This document shows positions 32,808 to 40,899 of a stretch of 51,608 nucleotides of DNA, in pieces. This stretch comes from Candidatus Equimonas enterica (GTDB taxonomy: Bacteria > Bacteroidota > Bacteroidia > Bacteroidales > Bacteroidaceae). The stretch covers positions 1 to 51,608 of the forward strand of contig JAGHRU010000052.1 of NCBI GenBank assembly GCA_018066225.1. Reading direction: 5' to 3'. The notes beneath the pieces are model-generated. The model was not told the DNA's origin. It was given only the letters and a program-made list of their open reading frames with translations, and searched no databases. Position 1 is the first letter of the stretch. Each line of letters opens with the position of its first letter. Position numbers and translations under genes: made by a program.

Positions 32808-34985
32808 ATGATAAAATCCATCCTTATTGCTGCTGCTATGGCACTTACCATCACCACGGCTACGGCGCAGACCTTCATCGGTCCGCAAAAGCCACAAACG
32901 CAGAGCGACATCATGACGCCCGAGGATTTGTGGGCGATGGGACGCATCGGCAGCGTTGCCGTTAGTCCCGACGGTAAAACCATGATTTATGCCGTCAGTT
33001 ATTATAGTGTAGAACTCAACAAGTCACACACGGTGCTCTACGCCCTTGACGTAGCCTCGCGCCGCAGCACGATGCTCACCACCTCCACACAGAGTGAGAG
33101 CACACCAGCGTGGATTAAGAATGGCCAGAAGGTGGTCTTCTTGTCCTCCGAGAGCGGCTCGTCGCAACTTTGGGAGATGAACGCTGATGGCACAGGCCGT
33201 CGCCAGATTTCTCACGAGGCTGACGATGTCATCGACTATCTTTTCTCGCCAGACGACACCAAGGTGTTGCTTGTCAAGGAAGTGCCCACAACGACATCCA
33301 TCGCTCCCAACGACGAAGACCTTCCCTTGGCAAGCGGTATGGTCATCAATGACTTGATGTATAAGCATTGGGACACCTATGTCAAGGCCATTCCGCATCC
33401 TTTTGTTGCGCGCTTTGATGGCAATGCTATTACGCAGAGCAAAGACATTCTCGAGGGTGAGCCTTACGAAAGCCCGATGTTGCCATTCGGTGGTCACGAA
33501 CAGTTCTGCTGGTCGCCCGATAGCAAGCAACTCGCCTACACCTGCCGCAAGAAAGTGGGACGTGACAATGCCATCAGCACCGACTCCGACATCTTCCTCT
33601 ATGACTTGGCCAGCGGCACTACGCGTAACCTCTGCAAGCCCGAAGGCTGGCAACAGCCCGAGGTGGAGCCCACGGTGTCGCTCGAAGCGCAAGCGGTCAA
33701 TAAGCAGCGTGAAGACTGCAATATGGGTTACGACAAGAATCCTGCCTTCTCGCCCGATGGTCGCTATGTAGCGTGGAGCAGTATGGCGCGTGACGGCTAC
33801 GAGAGTGACCGCGCTCGTCTCTGTGTCTATGACCTTCGCACGGGCAGCAAGACTTATGTGACGGAGCAGTTTGAGAGCGATGTCAATGAGTTCGTTTGGG
33901 CACCCGATAGCCGCAACCTCTATTTTACTGGCGTTTGGCACGCCCGTACCCAAGTCTATGTCACCGATCTCCAAGGTCGTCATCGTGCTTTGACCGACGA
34001 TGTGGCCGACTACGCGATAGAGGGCATCACTGCCGATGGCAAACAACTCGTCACCAAGCGTCATTCTATGAGTGCTGCCGACGAAGTCTATTTCGTCGCT
34101 ACTAATAAGAAAGTCAAGGGAACAACTCTTGCCAATGTTGAGCAATTGACGTGCGAAAACGAGGCTTTCTACGACCAACTTACCTTTGGCGAGGTGCAGG
34201 AACGCTGGGTCAAGACCACCGATGGCAAGGATATGCTCTGCTGGGTTATCCTGCCGCCGCATTTCGATCCTGCGAAGAAATATCCCACACTCCTCTATTG
34301 CGAGGGTGGGCCTCAGTCACCTGTGAGTCAGTTCTGGTCTTTCCGTTGGAACTTCCAGATGATGGCAGCCAACGGCTATGTCATCGTAGCCCCCAACCGC
34401 CGTGGCTTGCCCGGCTTCGGCACGGAATGGCTCGAAGCCATCAGTGGCGACTACACAGGGCAGTGTATGCGTGACTACCTTTCTGCCATCGACGATGTCT
34501 GCCGAGAGCCTTGGGTTGATACAGATCGCCTCGGCGCTGTCGGTGCTTCCTTTGGCGGGTTTAGCATCTATTGGCTTGCAGGTCATCACGACAAGCGCTT
34601 CAAAGCCTTTATCGCTCACGATGGCATCTTCAATACGCAGCAGCAGTATATGGAGACGGAGGAAATGTGGTTTGCCAACTGGGATATGGGCAAAGCACCT
34701 TGGTATAAGAACGCAGACGGCAAGCGTCAGCAGCTCTTCGAGGAGTCGCCGCATCTCTTTGTAGATAAATGGGATACCCCCATCCTCTGCATTCATGGGC
34801 AAAAAGACTTCCGTATAGAATATACGCAGGCAGAGTCTGCCTTCAATGCTGCCAGAATGCGTGGCATCGATGCGCAACTGCTGCTTTTCCCCGACGAAAA
34901 TCACTGGGTGCTTAAACCGCAGAATGGCATCCTGTGGCAACGTACCTTCTTCCGCTTCTTGGAGAAAAATATCAACCGCAAATAA
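32808..34985 (+). CDS. S9 family prolyl oligopeptidase-type peptidase (DPP5-like)
   Basis: A 725-residue secreted serine peptidase. The signal peptide is MIKSILIAAAMALTITTATA. A beta-propeller of repeated 'W.PD...L.Y/AY' blades spans about residues 40-440 (for example VAVSPDGKTMIYAVSYY and FVWAPDSRNLYFTG), then the alpha/beta-hydrolase domain. The catalytic triad is visible: Ser581 in GASFGGFS, Asp667 in HGQKDFR and His699 in ENHWVL. Such enzymes release dipeptides in the periplasm of Bacteroidetes; the exact specificity is not predictable. It lies 25 nt before an MFSD1-like transporter, a plausible partner for dipeptide uptake. Confidence 0.92.
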   Translation: MIKSILIAAAMALTITTATAQTFIGPQKPQTQSDIMTPEDLWAMGRIGSVAVSPDGKTMIYAVSYYSVELNKSHTVLYALDVASRRSTMLTTSTQSESTPAWIKNGQKVVFLSSESGSSQLWEMNADGTGRRQISHEADDVIDYLFSPDDTKVLLVKEVPTTTSIAPNDEDLPLASGMVINDLMYKHWDTYVKAIPHPFVARFDGNAITQSKDILEGEPYESPMLPFGGHEQFCWSPDSKQLAYTCRKKVGRDNAISTDSDIFLYDLASGTTRNLCKPEGWQQPEVEPTVSLEAQAVNKQREDCNMGYDKNPAFSPDGRYVAWSSMARDGYESDRARLCVYDLRTGSKTYVTEQFESDVNEFVWAPDSRNLYFTGVWHARTQVYVTDLQGRHRALTDDVADYAIEGITADGKQLVTKRHSMSAADEVYFVATNKKVKGTTLANVEQLTCENEAFYDQLTFGEVQERWVKTTDGKDMLCWVILPPHFDPAKKYPTLLYCEGGPQSPVSQFWSFRWNFQMMAANGYVIVAPNRRGLPGFGTEWLEAISGDYTGQCMRDYLSAIDDVCREPWVDTDRLGAVGASFGGFSIYWLAGHHDKRFKAFIAHDGIFNTQQQYMETEEMWFANWDMGKAPWYKNADGKRQQLFEESPHLFVDKWDTPILCIHGQKDFRIEYTQAESAFNAARMRGIDAQLLLFPDENHWVLKPQNGILWQRTFFRFLEKNINRK

Positions 34986-35010
34986 TCAACAAAAACCCTA
35001 ATATCACTTT

Positions 35011-36426
35011 ATGGAAACGCTCCAAAAGAAACTCAGTGACAGCGCAGCCATGCGCTGGACTGCCCTCGTGCTCCTCGCCGGAGCCATGTTCTTCGGTTAC
35101 ATCTTTGTCGATATTCTCTCGCCTTTGCAGGAGCATCTTGCCAAAGCCCCTTACAACTGGGATCCTGTGGCCTACGGACGCTTTGCAGGCAGTGAGACCT
35201 TCCTCAATGTCTTTGTATTCTTCCTCATCTTTGCGGGTATTATACTCGATAAGATGGGTGTGCGCTTTACCGCAATTCTGTCTGGTGCTGTAATGTTGCT
35301 CGGCGGCGCAATCAAGCTCTACGCTGTCAGCGGATCCTTCATCGGCAGTGGAGCACAAGCTTTCTTTGACAACAATCTCAATTTGGCCGACGCTTGGTGG
35401 AACATCACTCCCTTCGTCAATGGTATGCCCGGCAGTGCCAAGCTTGCAGCTATCGGCTTTATGGTGTTTGGCTGCGGCTGCGAGATGGCTGGTATCACTG
35501 TGAGCCGAGGCATCGTCAAGTGGTTCCAAGGCAAGGAAATGGCGCTTGCTATGGGTGTGGAAATGGCCATTGCCCGTTGCGGCGTCGCTGCCGTGATGCT
35601 TGGCGCTCCTGCCATTGCTGCTATCGAGCCTATCAGCGTGAGCCGTCCTGTTTGTGTCAGCGTCATTCTGCTCTGCATTGGCCTTATCAGTTTCATCGCT
35701 TATGGCTTTATGGACAAGCGACTCGACGCACAAGGTGTAGAAGAAGAAAAGGACGAGCCCTTCAAGATTAGCGATATCGGCCTCATCCTCAGCAGTAAGG
35801 CCTTCTGGATTGTTAGCCTCCTTTGCGTGACCTATTATAGTGCCATCTTCCCCTTCCAGAAGTGTGCCATCAACATGCTCCAATGCACCCTCGGCTTTAC
35901 GGCAGAGGAGGCAGGTCGCGTGTTCTTCGTCTTCCCGCTTGGTGCTGCTGCCATTACGCCTGTTTTGGGTAACTTCCTCGACCGCAAAGGTAAGGGTGCA
36001 ACGATGCTCATGTTTGGTGCGCTGCTCATGATTTGCTGCCACTTGGTTTTCGCTCTGGTACTGCCTGCTACGCAGAGCGTGGTTATTGCTTTTGCTGCCA
36101 TCATCCTGCTCGGCATCAGTTTCAGCCTCGTGCCTGCTGCTTTGTGGCCCAGCGTCCCCAAGCTCATCGATGGCAAGGTGCTCGGCTCTGCTTACGCGCT
36201 CATCTTCTGGATACAAAATATCGGCCTCTACGCCTTCCCGATGATTATCGGTGGTGTATTGCGTTCCAGCAACCCTGGTGTTGATGATCCCTTGAAGTAC
36301 AACTATACGACGCCGATGCTTGTCTTTGCCAGCCTCGGTGTGGTGGCCCTTGTCCTTGGCCTGTACTTGAAGATAGACGACGCTCGCCACCACTATGGTC
36401 TGGAAGAGCCCAATATCAAGAAATAA
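35011..36426 (+). CDS. MFS transporter, MFSD1-like
   Basis: A 471-residue inner-membrane protein with about 12 membrane helices, in two halves joined by an acidic loop (DAQGVEEEKDEPFK). The signature loop FLIFAGIILDKMGVRF and the helix MVFGCGCEMAGITVSRGIVK followed by WFQGKEMALAMGVEMAIAR closely resemble the animal MFSD1 family ('F..G.GGE...WFKGKEL...G...AR.G'). MFSD1 is reported as a lysosomal dipeptide transporter. The position directly after an S9 peptidase supports a dipeptide substrate here, but that is inference. No citrate transporter features were recognised, so a role in the distant citrate operon is less likely. Confidence 0.85.
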   Translation: METLQKKLSDSAAMRWTALVLLAGAMFFGYIFVDILSPLQEHLAKAPYNWDPVAYGRFAGSETFLNVFVFFLIFAGIILDKMGVRFTAILSGAVMLLGGAIKLYAVSGSFIGSGAQAFFDNNLNLADAWWNITPFVNGMPGSAKLAAIGFMVFGCGCEMAGITVSRGIVKWFQGKEMALAMGVEMAIARCGVAAVMLGAPAIAAIEPISVSRPVCVSVILLCIGLISFIAYGFMDKRLDAQGVEEEKDEPFKISDIGLILSSKAFWIVSLLCVTYYSAIFPFQKCAINMLQCTLGFTAEEAGRVFFVFPLGAAAITPVLGNFLDRKGKGATMLMFGALLMICCHLVFALVLPATQSVVIAFAAIILLGISFSLVPAALWPSVPKLIDGKVLGSAYALIFWIQNIGLYAFPMIIGGVLRSSNPGVDDPLKYNYTTPMLVFASLGVVALVLGLYLKIDDARHHYGLEEPNIKK

Positions 36427-36446
36427 GACTTCATTTTCCGCAGTTG

Positions 36447-36474
36447 GCAGCACGGCATTGCGGTGTCGTGCTGC
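36447..36474 (+). terminator. GC-rich hairpin after the MFS transporter
   Basis: GCAGCACG (36447-36454) pairs with CGTGCTGC (36467-36474) around a 12-nt loop. A weak T-rich stretch (CCTTATCCTTTTGG) follows. It lies 20 nt after the stop codon and could be a moderate terminator or a stabilising 3' structure before the Lon-like gene. Confidence 0.35.
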
Positions 36475-36535
36475 TGCTGCGTCCTTATCCTTTTGGGGCG
36501 TATGCCTATGGCGTGCGCACCGCTAATCTACCCTG

Positions 36536-38431
36536 ATGAGTAAAGAAGAAAATCCTCTTAACGTATTCTCCTTCATTGCTGACTTTGAGGGCACGAACAT
36601 TGCCGACCTTTTCACGCAAGGTGAGGACGGCGTAGTGCCTCTGTTGCCTGTGAGCGACGTGATGTTGTTTCCTGGTGTTATTTGTCCCGTTCGCATTGCT
36701 TCCAAAGCGGCCTCTCGCTTGTTGCGTGAGGTGCAACGCACGGATGGCTATTTCTGTGTCGTTAGTCAGAAGGACCACGCTCAGCGTGGTGGCGGTGCCG
36801 ATAGTGAAGCCGATGGTTTAGATATCTACGACATCGGTGTGCTGGCTCGTGTGGCGCGTATCATCGATTTGCCCGGTGACTCGCGCACCGTCATGTTGCA
36901 GTCTTTCGGGCGTTGCCGTGTCAATAGCATTGTGAGCGACACACCGTTTTATAAAGCCGACATTACGCGTCTCGAAGAGGAGTTGCCCGACGAAGATAAT
37001 GCCGAGTTTAAGGCGCTTTCCGACACTATCCGTGAGCAGGCGCTCAATATGTTCAAACTCAACATTGCGCAGTCCGATCCGGCCTCCTTTGTGGTGAAGA
37101 ACATCAAAAACGCCATTTATCTCGTCAATTTCCTCTCTACTACGACCTTTGTCTCGCTTGGCGATCGCTACCGTTTGCTCTGTGACGCGCGCCTTATCGA
37201 CCGCGCTTACGACTTGCTGTCTATCATCAATCGCGAGTGCCAGTATGGGCAGTTGCGCAAACAGATACAGCGCAAGACGCATGAAGACCTTGATCAGCAA
37301 CAGCGTGAGTATTTCCTGCATCAGCAGATTAAGACTATCCGCGAAGAACTCGGCGAGTATGAGAGCAGTGCTACCGAAATAGACCAGTTGCGCGCTACGG
37401 CTGCGAAGTTGCAACTTCCCCTCGCTGTACGCGACATCTTCGAGCGTACGCTGCGTCGTCTCTCTACAATGAATCAGCAGATGCCCGACTATGGGGTTGA
37501 ACTTGGCTATGCTCAGACCATCGTCACCCTGCCGTGGGGCAAGGCCAGTGCAGACAAGTTGAGCCAGAAGCGGGCACGTCGCATCTTGGGGCGCGACCAC
37601 TACGGCATGCAACCCGTCAAGGAGCGCATCTTGGAGCATTTGGCCATGATGCAGTTTCGCATCGACAGCCGCAAGAGTCCCATTCTCTGCCTCTATGGTG
37701 CGCCCGGTGTGGGCAAGACCAGCCTTGGCAAGAGTATCGCCGAGGCATTGGGGCGTAAGTATGTCCGCATCTCTTTGGGCGGTCTTCATGATGAGGCTGA
37801 AATCAGAGGCCATCGTCGTACTTATGTCGGGGCTATGATGGGACGCATTATGAAGAGTATGGTCAAAGCGGGTACCGACAATCCTGTTTTCATCCTTGAT
37901 GAGATAGACAAGGTGACGGCCAATATGCACCACGGCGATCCCCAGAGTGCGTTGCTCGAGGTTCTCGATCCGGAGCAGAACAATGCGTTTCACGACAACT
38001 ATCTCGACTTCGATTACGACCTCTCGCAGGTGTTCTTCATCGCTACTACCAATAATATCAACACGATTCCACCGGCTTTGCTCGACCGCATGGAACTCAT
38101 CCGTGTCGATGGCTACAACTTGGAGGAGAAACGCGAGATAGCGCGACGCCACCTCATCCCTGCTGAACTTGGGGCTCTCGACTTTGGCGCGCCTGTCAAG
38201 TTCTCGCCCTCGGCCATTGAGACCATCGTAAAGCAATACACCAATGAGGAAGGGGTGCGCGGCCTCAAAGCACAAATTGCCCGTGTGGTGCGTCGCATAG
38301 CCAAAGACGCTGCTGAGCACGGACAACTTCCAGAGTATGCGCTGCGCTTAAAGCCCGAGGATATTCTGCGTCTGCTCGGCAACCCCTTGGAGCAGGGTGG
38401 GCGCGGCCGTGTCTTGGGCTTCGGCGTGTAG
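36536..38431 (+). CDS. Lon-like AAA+ protein lacking the protease domain
   Basis: A 631-residue protein matching the N-terminal and ATPase parts of Lon (endopeptidase La). The LON substrate domain spans about residues 30-225 (VVPLLPVSDVMLFPGVICPV) and the helical linker 225-340 (DLDQQQREYFLHQQIKTIRE). The AAA+ module follows: Walker A GAPGVGKTS (388-396), RISLGGLHDEAEIRGHRRTY, Walker B VFILDEIDK (451-459), TTNN sensor 1, an Arg-518 finger, and a sensor 2 region GVRGLKAQIARVVRRIA. It ends at GNPLEQGGRGRVLGFGV, exactly where the peptidase domain with the Ser-Lys dyad should begin. Normal Lon is about 800 residues. The next gene starts 45 nt later, so the protease domain is deleted rather than frameshifted. 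It may act as an unfoldase/chaperone or be non-functional. Start and motifs otherwise look sound. Confidence 0.9.
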   Translation: MSKEENPLNVFSFIADFEGTNIADLFTQGEDGVVPLLPVSDVMLFPGVICPVRIASKAASRLLREVQRTDGYFCVVSQKDHAQRGGGADSEADGLDIYDIGVLARVARIIDLPGDSRTVMLQSFGRCRVNSIVSDTPFYKADITRLEEELPDEDNAEFKALSDTIREQALNMFKLNIAQSDPASFVVKNIKNAIYLVNFLSTTTFVSLGDRYRLLCDARLIDRAYDLLSIINRECQYGQLRKQIQRKTHEDLDQQQREYFLHQQIKTIREELGEYESSATEIDQLRATAAKLQLPLAVRDIFERTLRRLSTMNQQMPDYGVELGYAQTIVTLPWGKASADKLSQKRARRILGRDHYGMQPVKERILEHLAMMQFRIDSRKSPILCLYGAPGVGKTSLGKSIAEALGRKYVRISLGGLHDEAEIRGHRRTYVGAMMGRIMKSMVKAGTDNPVFILDEIDKVTANMHHGDPQSALLEVLDPEQNNAFHDNYLDFDYDLSQVFFIATTNNINTIPPALLDRMELIRVDGYNLEEKREIARRHLIPAELGALDFGAPVKFSPSAIETIVKQYTNEEGVRGLKAQIARVVRRIAKDAAEHGQLPEYALRLKPEDILRLLGNPLEQGGRGRVLGFGV

Positions 38432-38476
38432 TGCGCAGTGTCCTCTTGTCTATTCACTTTATCTTCTTTCCCGACA

Positions 38477-39649
38477 ATGTCTCTCACGCTTCGTCCCACT
38501 TGGCGCACTGGTAGCGACCGTCTCTTCACCCTCGACCACACCGATGCAGGTAGTGCTGCGCGTGCTGGCCATATCATCACCGACCACGGCACCATACAGA
38601 CGCCGATCTTCATGCCTGTCGGTACGCTCGGTAGCGTGAAGGGGGTACACCAGCGCGAACTTTTGGACGATGTCAAGGCGCAAATCATCCTTGGCAACAC
38701 CTATCATCTCTATCTCCGTCCGGGGCTTGATGTCTTGGCGCGCGCCGGAGGCTTGCACCGCTTCAACGGCTTCACGCGCCCTATGCTGACCGATAGTGGC
38801 GGCTTTCAGGTGTTCTCGCTCACGGGCATACGTCGTCTCTCTGAAGCGGGCTGTGAGTTTCGCAGCCACATCGATGGCAGCAAGCATTTCTTCACTCCTG
38901 AGGGCGTGATGGACATCGAGCGTACCATCGGTGCTGACATCATGATGGCCTTCGACGAGTGCCCGCCCGGCACGGCCGACTATGCCTATGCCCGCCGAAG
39001 CCTTGACCTGACCCACGGCTGGTTGCGCCGCTGTGTGGAGCGTTTCAGTGCCACCAGCGACAAGTACGGCTACCACCAAGCCCTTTTCCCCATCGTACAA
39101 GGCTGTGTCTATCCCGATTTGCGGCGTGAGAGTGCCGACTTCGCTGCCAGTCTCGAAGCCGAGGGTTATGCCATTGGCGGACTTGCCGTCGGCGAACCTG
39201 CCGAGGTGATGTATGACATGATAGAGGTGGTCAATGGTGTGTTGCCCGCCGATCGCCCGCGCTACCTTATGGGGGTAGGTACGCCCATCAATATCCTCGA
39301 AGCCATAGAGCGTGGTGTGGATATGTTTGACTGCGTCATGCCGACGCGCAATGGTCGCAACGCTATGCTCTTCACCGCTCATGGCGTGATGAACATGCGC
39401 AATGCCAAGTGGGCCGACTGCTTTGAGCCTATTGACACCGATAGCCCATGCTATGTAGATACGGCCTACACCAAGGCTTATCTCCACCATCTCTTCAAGG
39501 CCAAGGAACTACTGGCCATGCAGATAGCTTCTATCCACAATCTCGCGTTCTACCTTCGCCTCGTGGGCGAGGCACGCGCTCATATCTTGGCCGACGATTT
39601 CGCCCAGTGGAAATCGCAGGCCATCGCCGAACTTTCTCGCCGTTTGTAG
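38477..39649 (+). CDS. tgt: Queuine tRNA-ribosyltransferase
   Basis: Exchanges guanine-34 for a queuosine precursor in certain tRNAs. The 390-residue protein shows the family motifs TPIFMPVGTLGSVKGV, MLTDSGGFQVFSL (first catalytic Asp region), DIMMAFDECPPGTADY, PIVQGCVYPDLRRESA, AIGGLAVGEP, and FDCVMPTRNGRNAMLFT with the nucleophile Asp in VDMFDCVMPTR. The usual zinc site CxCxxC...H appears as SPCYVDTAYTKAYLHHL, with only one of the cysteines; I recall this as common in Bacteroidetes TGT. Start at 38477 (MSLTLRPTW) fits the family better than the upstream in-frame ATG. It is the gene after the Lon-like ATPase and is followed by an LptF/G-type permease. Confidence 0.95.
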   Translation: MSLTLRPTWRTGSDRLFTLDHTDAGSAARAGHIITDHGTIQTPIFMPVGTLGSVKGVHQRELLDDVKAQIILGNTYHLYLRPGLDVLARAGGLHRFNGFTRPMLTDSGGFQVFSLTGIRRLSEAGCEFRSHIDGSKHFFTPEGVMDIERTIGADIMMAFDECPPGTADYAYARRSLDLTHGWLRRCVERFSATSDKYGYHQALFPIVQGCVYPDLRRESADFAASLEAEGYAIGGLAVGEPAEVMYDMIEVVNGVLPADRPRYLMGVGTPINILEAIERGVDMFDCVMPTRNGRNAMLFTAHGVMNMRNAKWADCFEPIDTDSPCYVDTAYTKAYLHHLFKAKELLAMQIASIHNLAFYLRLVGEARAHILADDFAQWKSQAIAELSRRL

Positions 39650-39807
39650 CCATGTCGTTAAGTGCTGTTCTCCATCGTCTTCGCCGCTGTCCATCGTCTT
39701 CGCCGCGTCTTCGCCGCGCCTGCTGCCACTGGCAGTGGTGCTTGCGTCGTGCTGTGCGCCATCTGACCCAGTGCTTGCTGCCCCTATGGCGTAAGTTGCA
39801 GCCCTAT

Positions 39808-40899
39808 ATGCCTTTGCGCATTGACCGCTACATCATCCGCAAGTTCCTAACGACTTACGTCTTCCTTATCCTCATCATTATCACCATTGCCATTGTCTTC
39901 GACTTCAATGAGAAGATAGACAAACTCACGCAGTCGGGGGCTACGGCAAGGCAGATATGGCTGGACTACTACTTTAACTTCATTCCCTATTTCTCCAACC
40001 TGTTCAGTCCGCTCTTCGTCTTCATAGCCGTCATCTTCATCACCACCAATATGGCGGGCAACTCCGAGATTATCGCTATGCGTGCTGCGGGTATGAGTTT
40101 CAAGCGGCTGCTGCGTCCTTATATGGTGTCGGCCGCCATCATTGCGTTGCTCTCCTTTTTGCTGGGTGGCTTCGTCATACCTCATGGCAATGTGGCGCGT
40201 GTCAATTTTGAGAACACCTACATCAAGAAGAAACTCGTCACTACGCGTGCTGACAACGTGCAGATGCAGGTCGATACCGGTGTTGTGGCCTACATCTCTT
40301 CTTTCGACAATGTCACCAAGAGCGGCTCGGGCTTTTCGCTCGACAAGTTTGAGAACAAGAAACTCGTCTCCCACCTTACGGCTGAAACCATACAGTACGA
40401 CACGCTGGCCAATCACAAGTATTCGTGGCGCATCCACCGCTATTGCATCCGTCAGTTGCAGGGGGTGCGCGAGCAAATCACCACAGGCGAGCGGCTTGAC
40501 ACCACCATCCTCATGCAGCCCTCTGACTTTTTCTACATCAATGGGCAGCAGGAGACGATGACCATCGGCGAACTCGACGAGTTTATCGATCGCCAGCGTC
40601 TGCGCGGTGCTGCTGGCATTAGCACCTTCGAGGTGGAGTATCACAAGCGTTTCGCCATGCCTTTCGCTGCTTTCATCCTTACGCTCATCGGCGTCTCTCT
40701 CTCCTCCGAGAAACGTAAGGGCGGTATGGGCACGAGCATCGGCGTGGGCTTAGCACTCACTTTCTCTTACATCCTGTTTCAAACCATTTCGGCCTCCTTT
40801 GCTACCAATGCAGGCTGGCCCGCTATGCCCGCTGTGTGGATGCCCAACCTCCTCTATGCAGGCATTGCTTTCTATTTCTACCGCAAGACACCCCAATGA
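39808..40899 (+). CDS. LptF/LptG family permease
   Basis: Membrane subunit of the lipopolysaccharide transporter LptBFG-type complex, moving LPS from the inner membrane to the periplasmic bridge. The 363-residue form has the family layout: IDRYIIRKFLTTYVFLILII then AIVFDFNEKIDKLTQSG, the helix pair around FNFIPYFSNLFSPLFVFIAV, and EIIAMRAAGMSFKRLLRPYM. A periplasmic jellyroll domain (about residues 120-265) is followed by EYHKRFAMPFAAFILTLIGV and two last helices. The start at 39808 (MPLRIDRYI) is typical; an in-frame ATG at 39652, 2 nt past the tgt stop, would add 52 basic residues without conserved features. Its stop overlaps the next gene's start (ATGA), so it is coupled to the helicase. 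Confidence 0.9.
   Translation: MPLRIDRYIIRKFLTTYVFLILIIITIAIVFDFNEKIDKLTQSGATARQIWLDYYFNFIPYFSNLFSPLFVFIAVIFITTNMAGNSEIIAMRAAGMSFKRLLRPYMVSAAIIALLSFLLGGFVIPHGNVARVNFENTYIKKKLVTTRADNVQMQVDTGVVAYISSFDNVTKSGSGFSLDKFENKKLVSHLTAETIQYDTLANHKYSWRIHRYCIRQLQGVREQITTGERLDTTILMQPSDFFYINGQQETMTIGELDEFIDRQRLRGAAGISTFEVEYHKRFAMPFAAFILTLIGVSLSSEKRKGGMGTSIGVGLALTFSYILFQTISASFATNAGWPAMPAVWMPNLLYAGIAFYFYRKTPQ

Noticed and set aside
30842..32983. A 713-codon open frame on the minus strand opposite yidC
   Set aside because: YidC is unmistakable on the plus strand; the antisense translation is low-complexity Leu/Val/Arg-rich with no family signature.
34972..36453. A 493-codon open frame opposite the MFS transporter
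   Set aside because: The transporter has 12 credible membrane helices and family motifs; the opposite frame is a hydrophilic shadow.
39652..39807. A 52-residue N-terminal extension of the LptF/G permease
   Set aside because: It is basic and built of short CATCGTCTTCGCCGC repeats, and the family normally starts at the IDRYIIRKF segment, so the start at 39808 is preferred.
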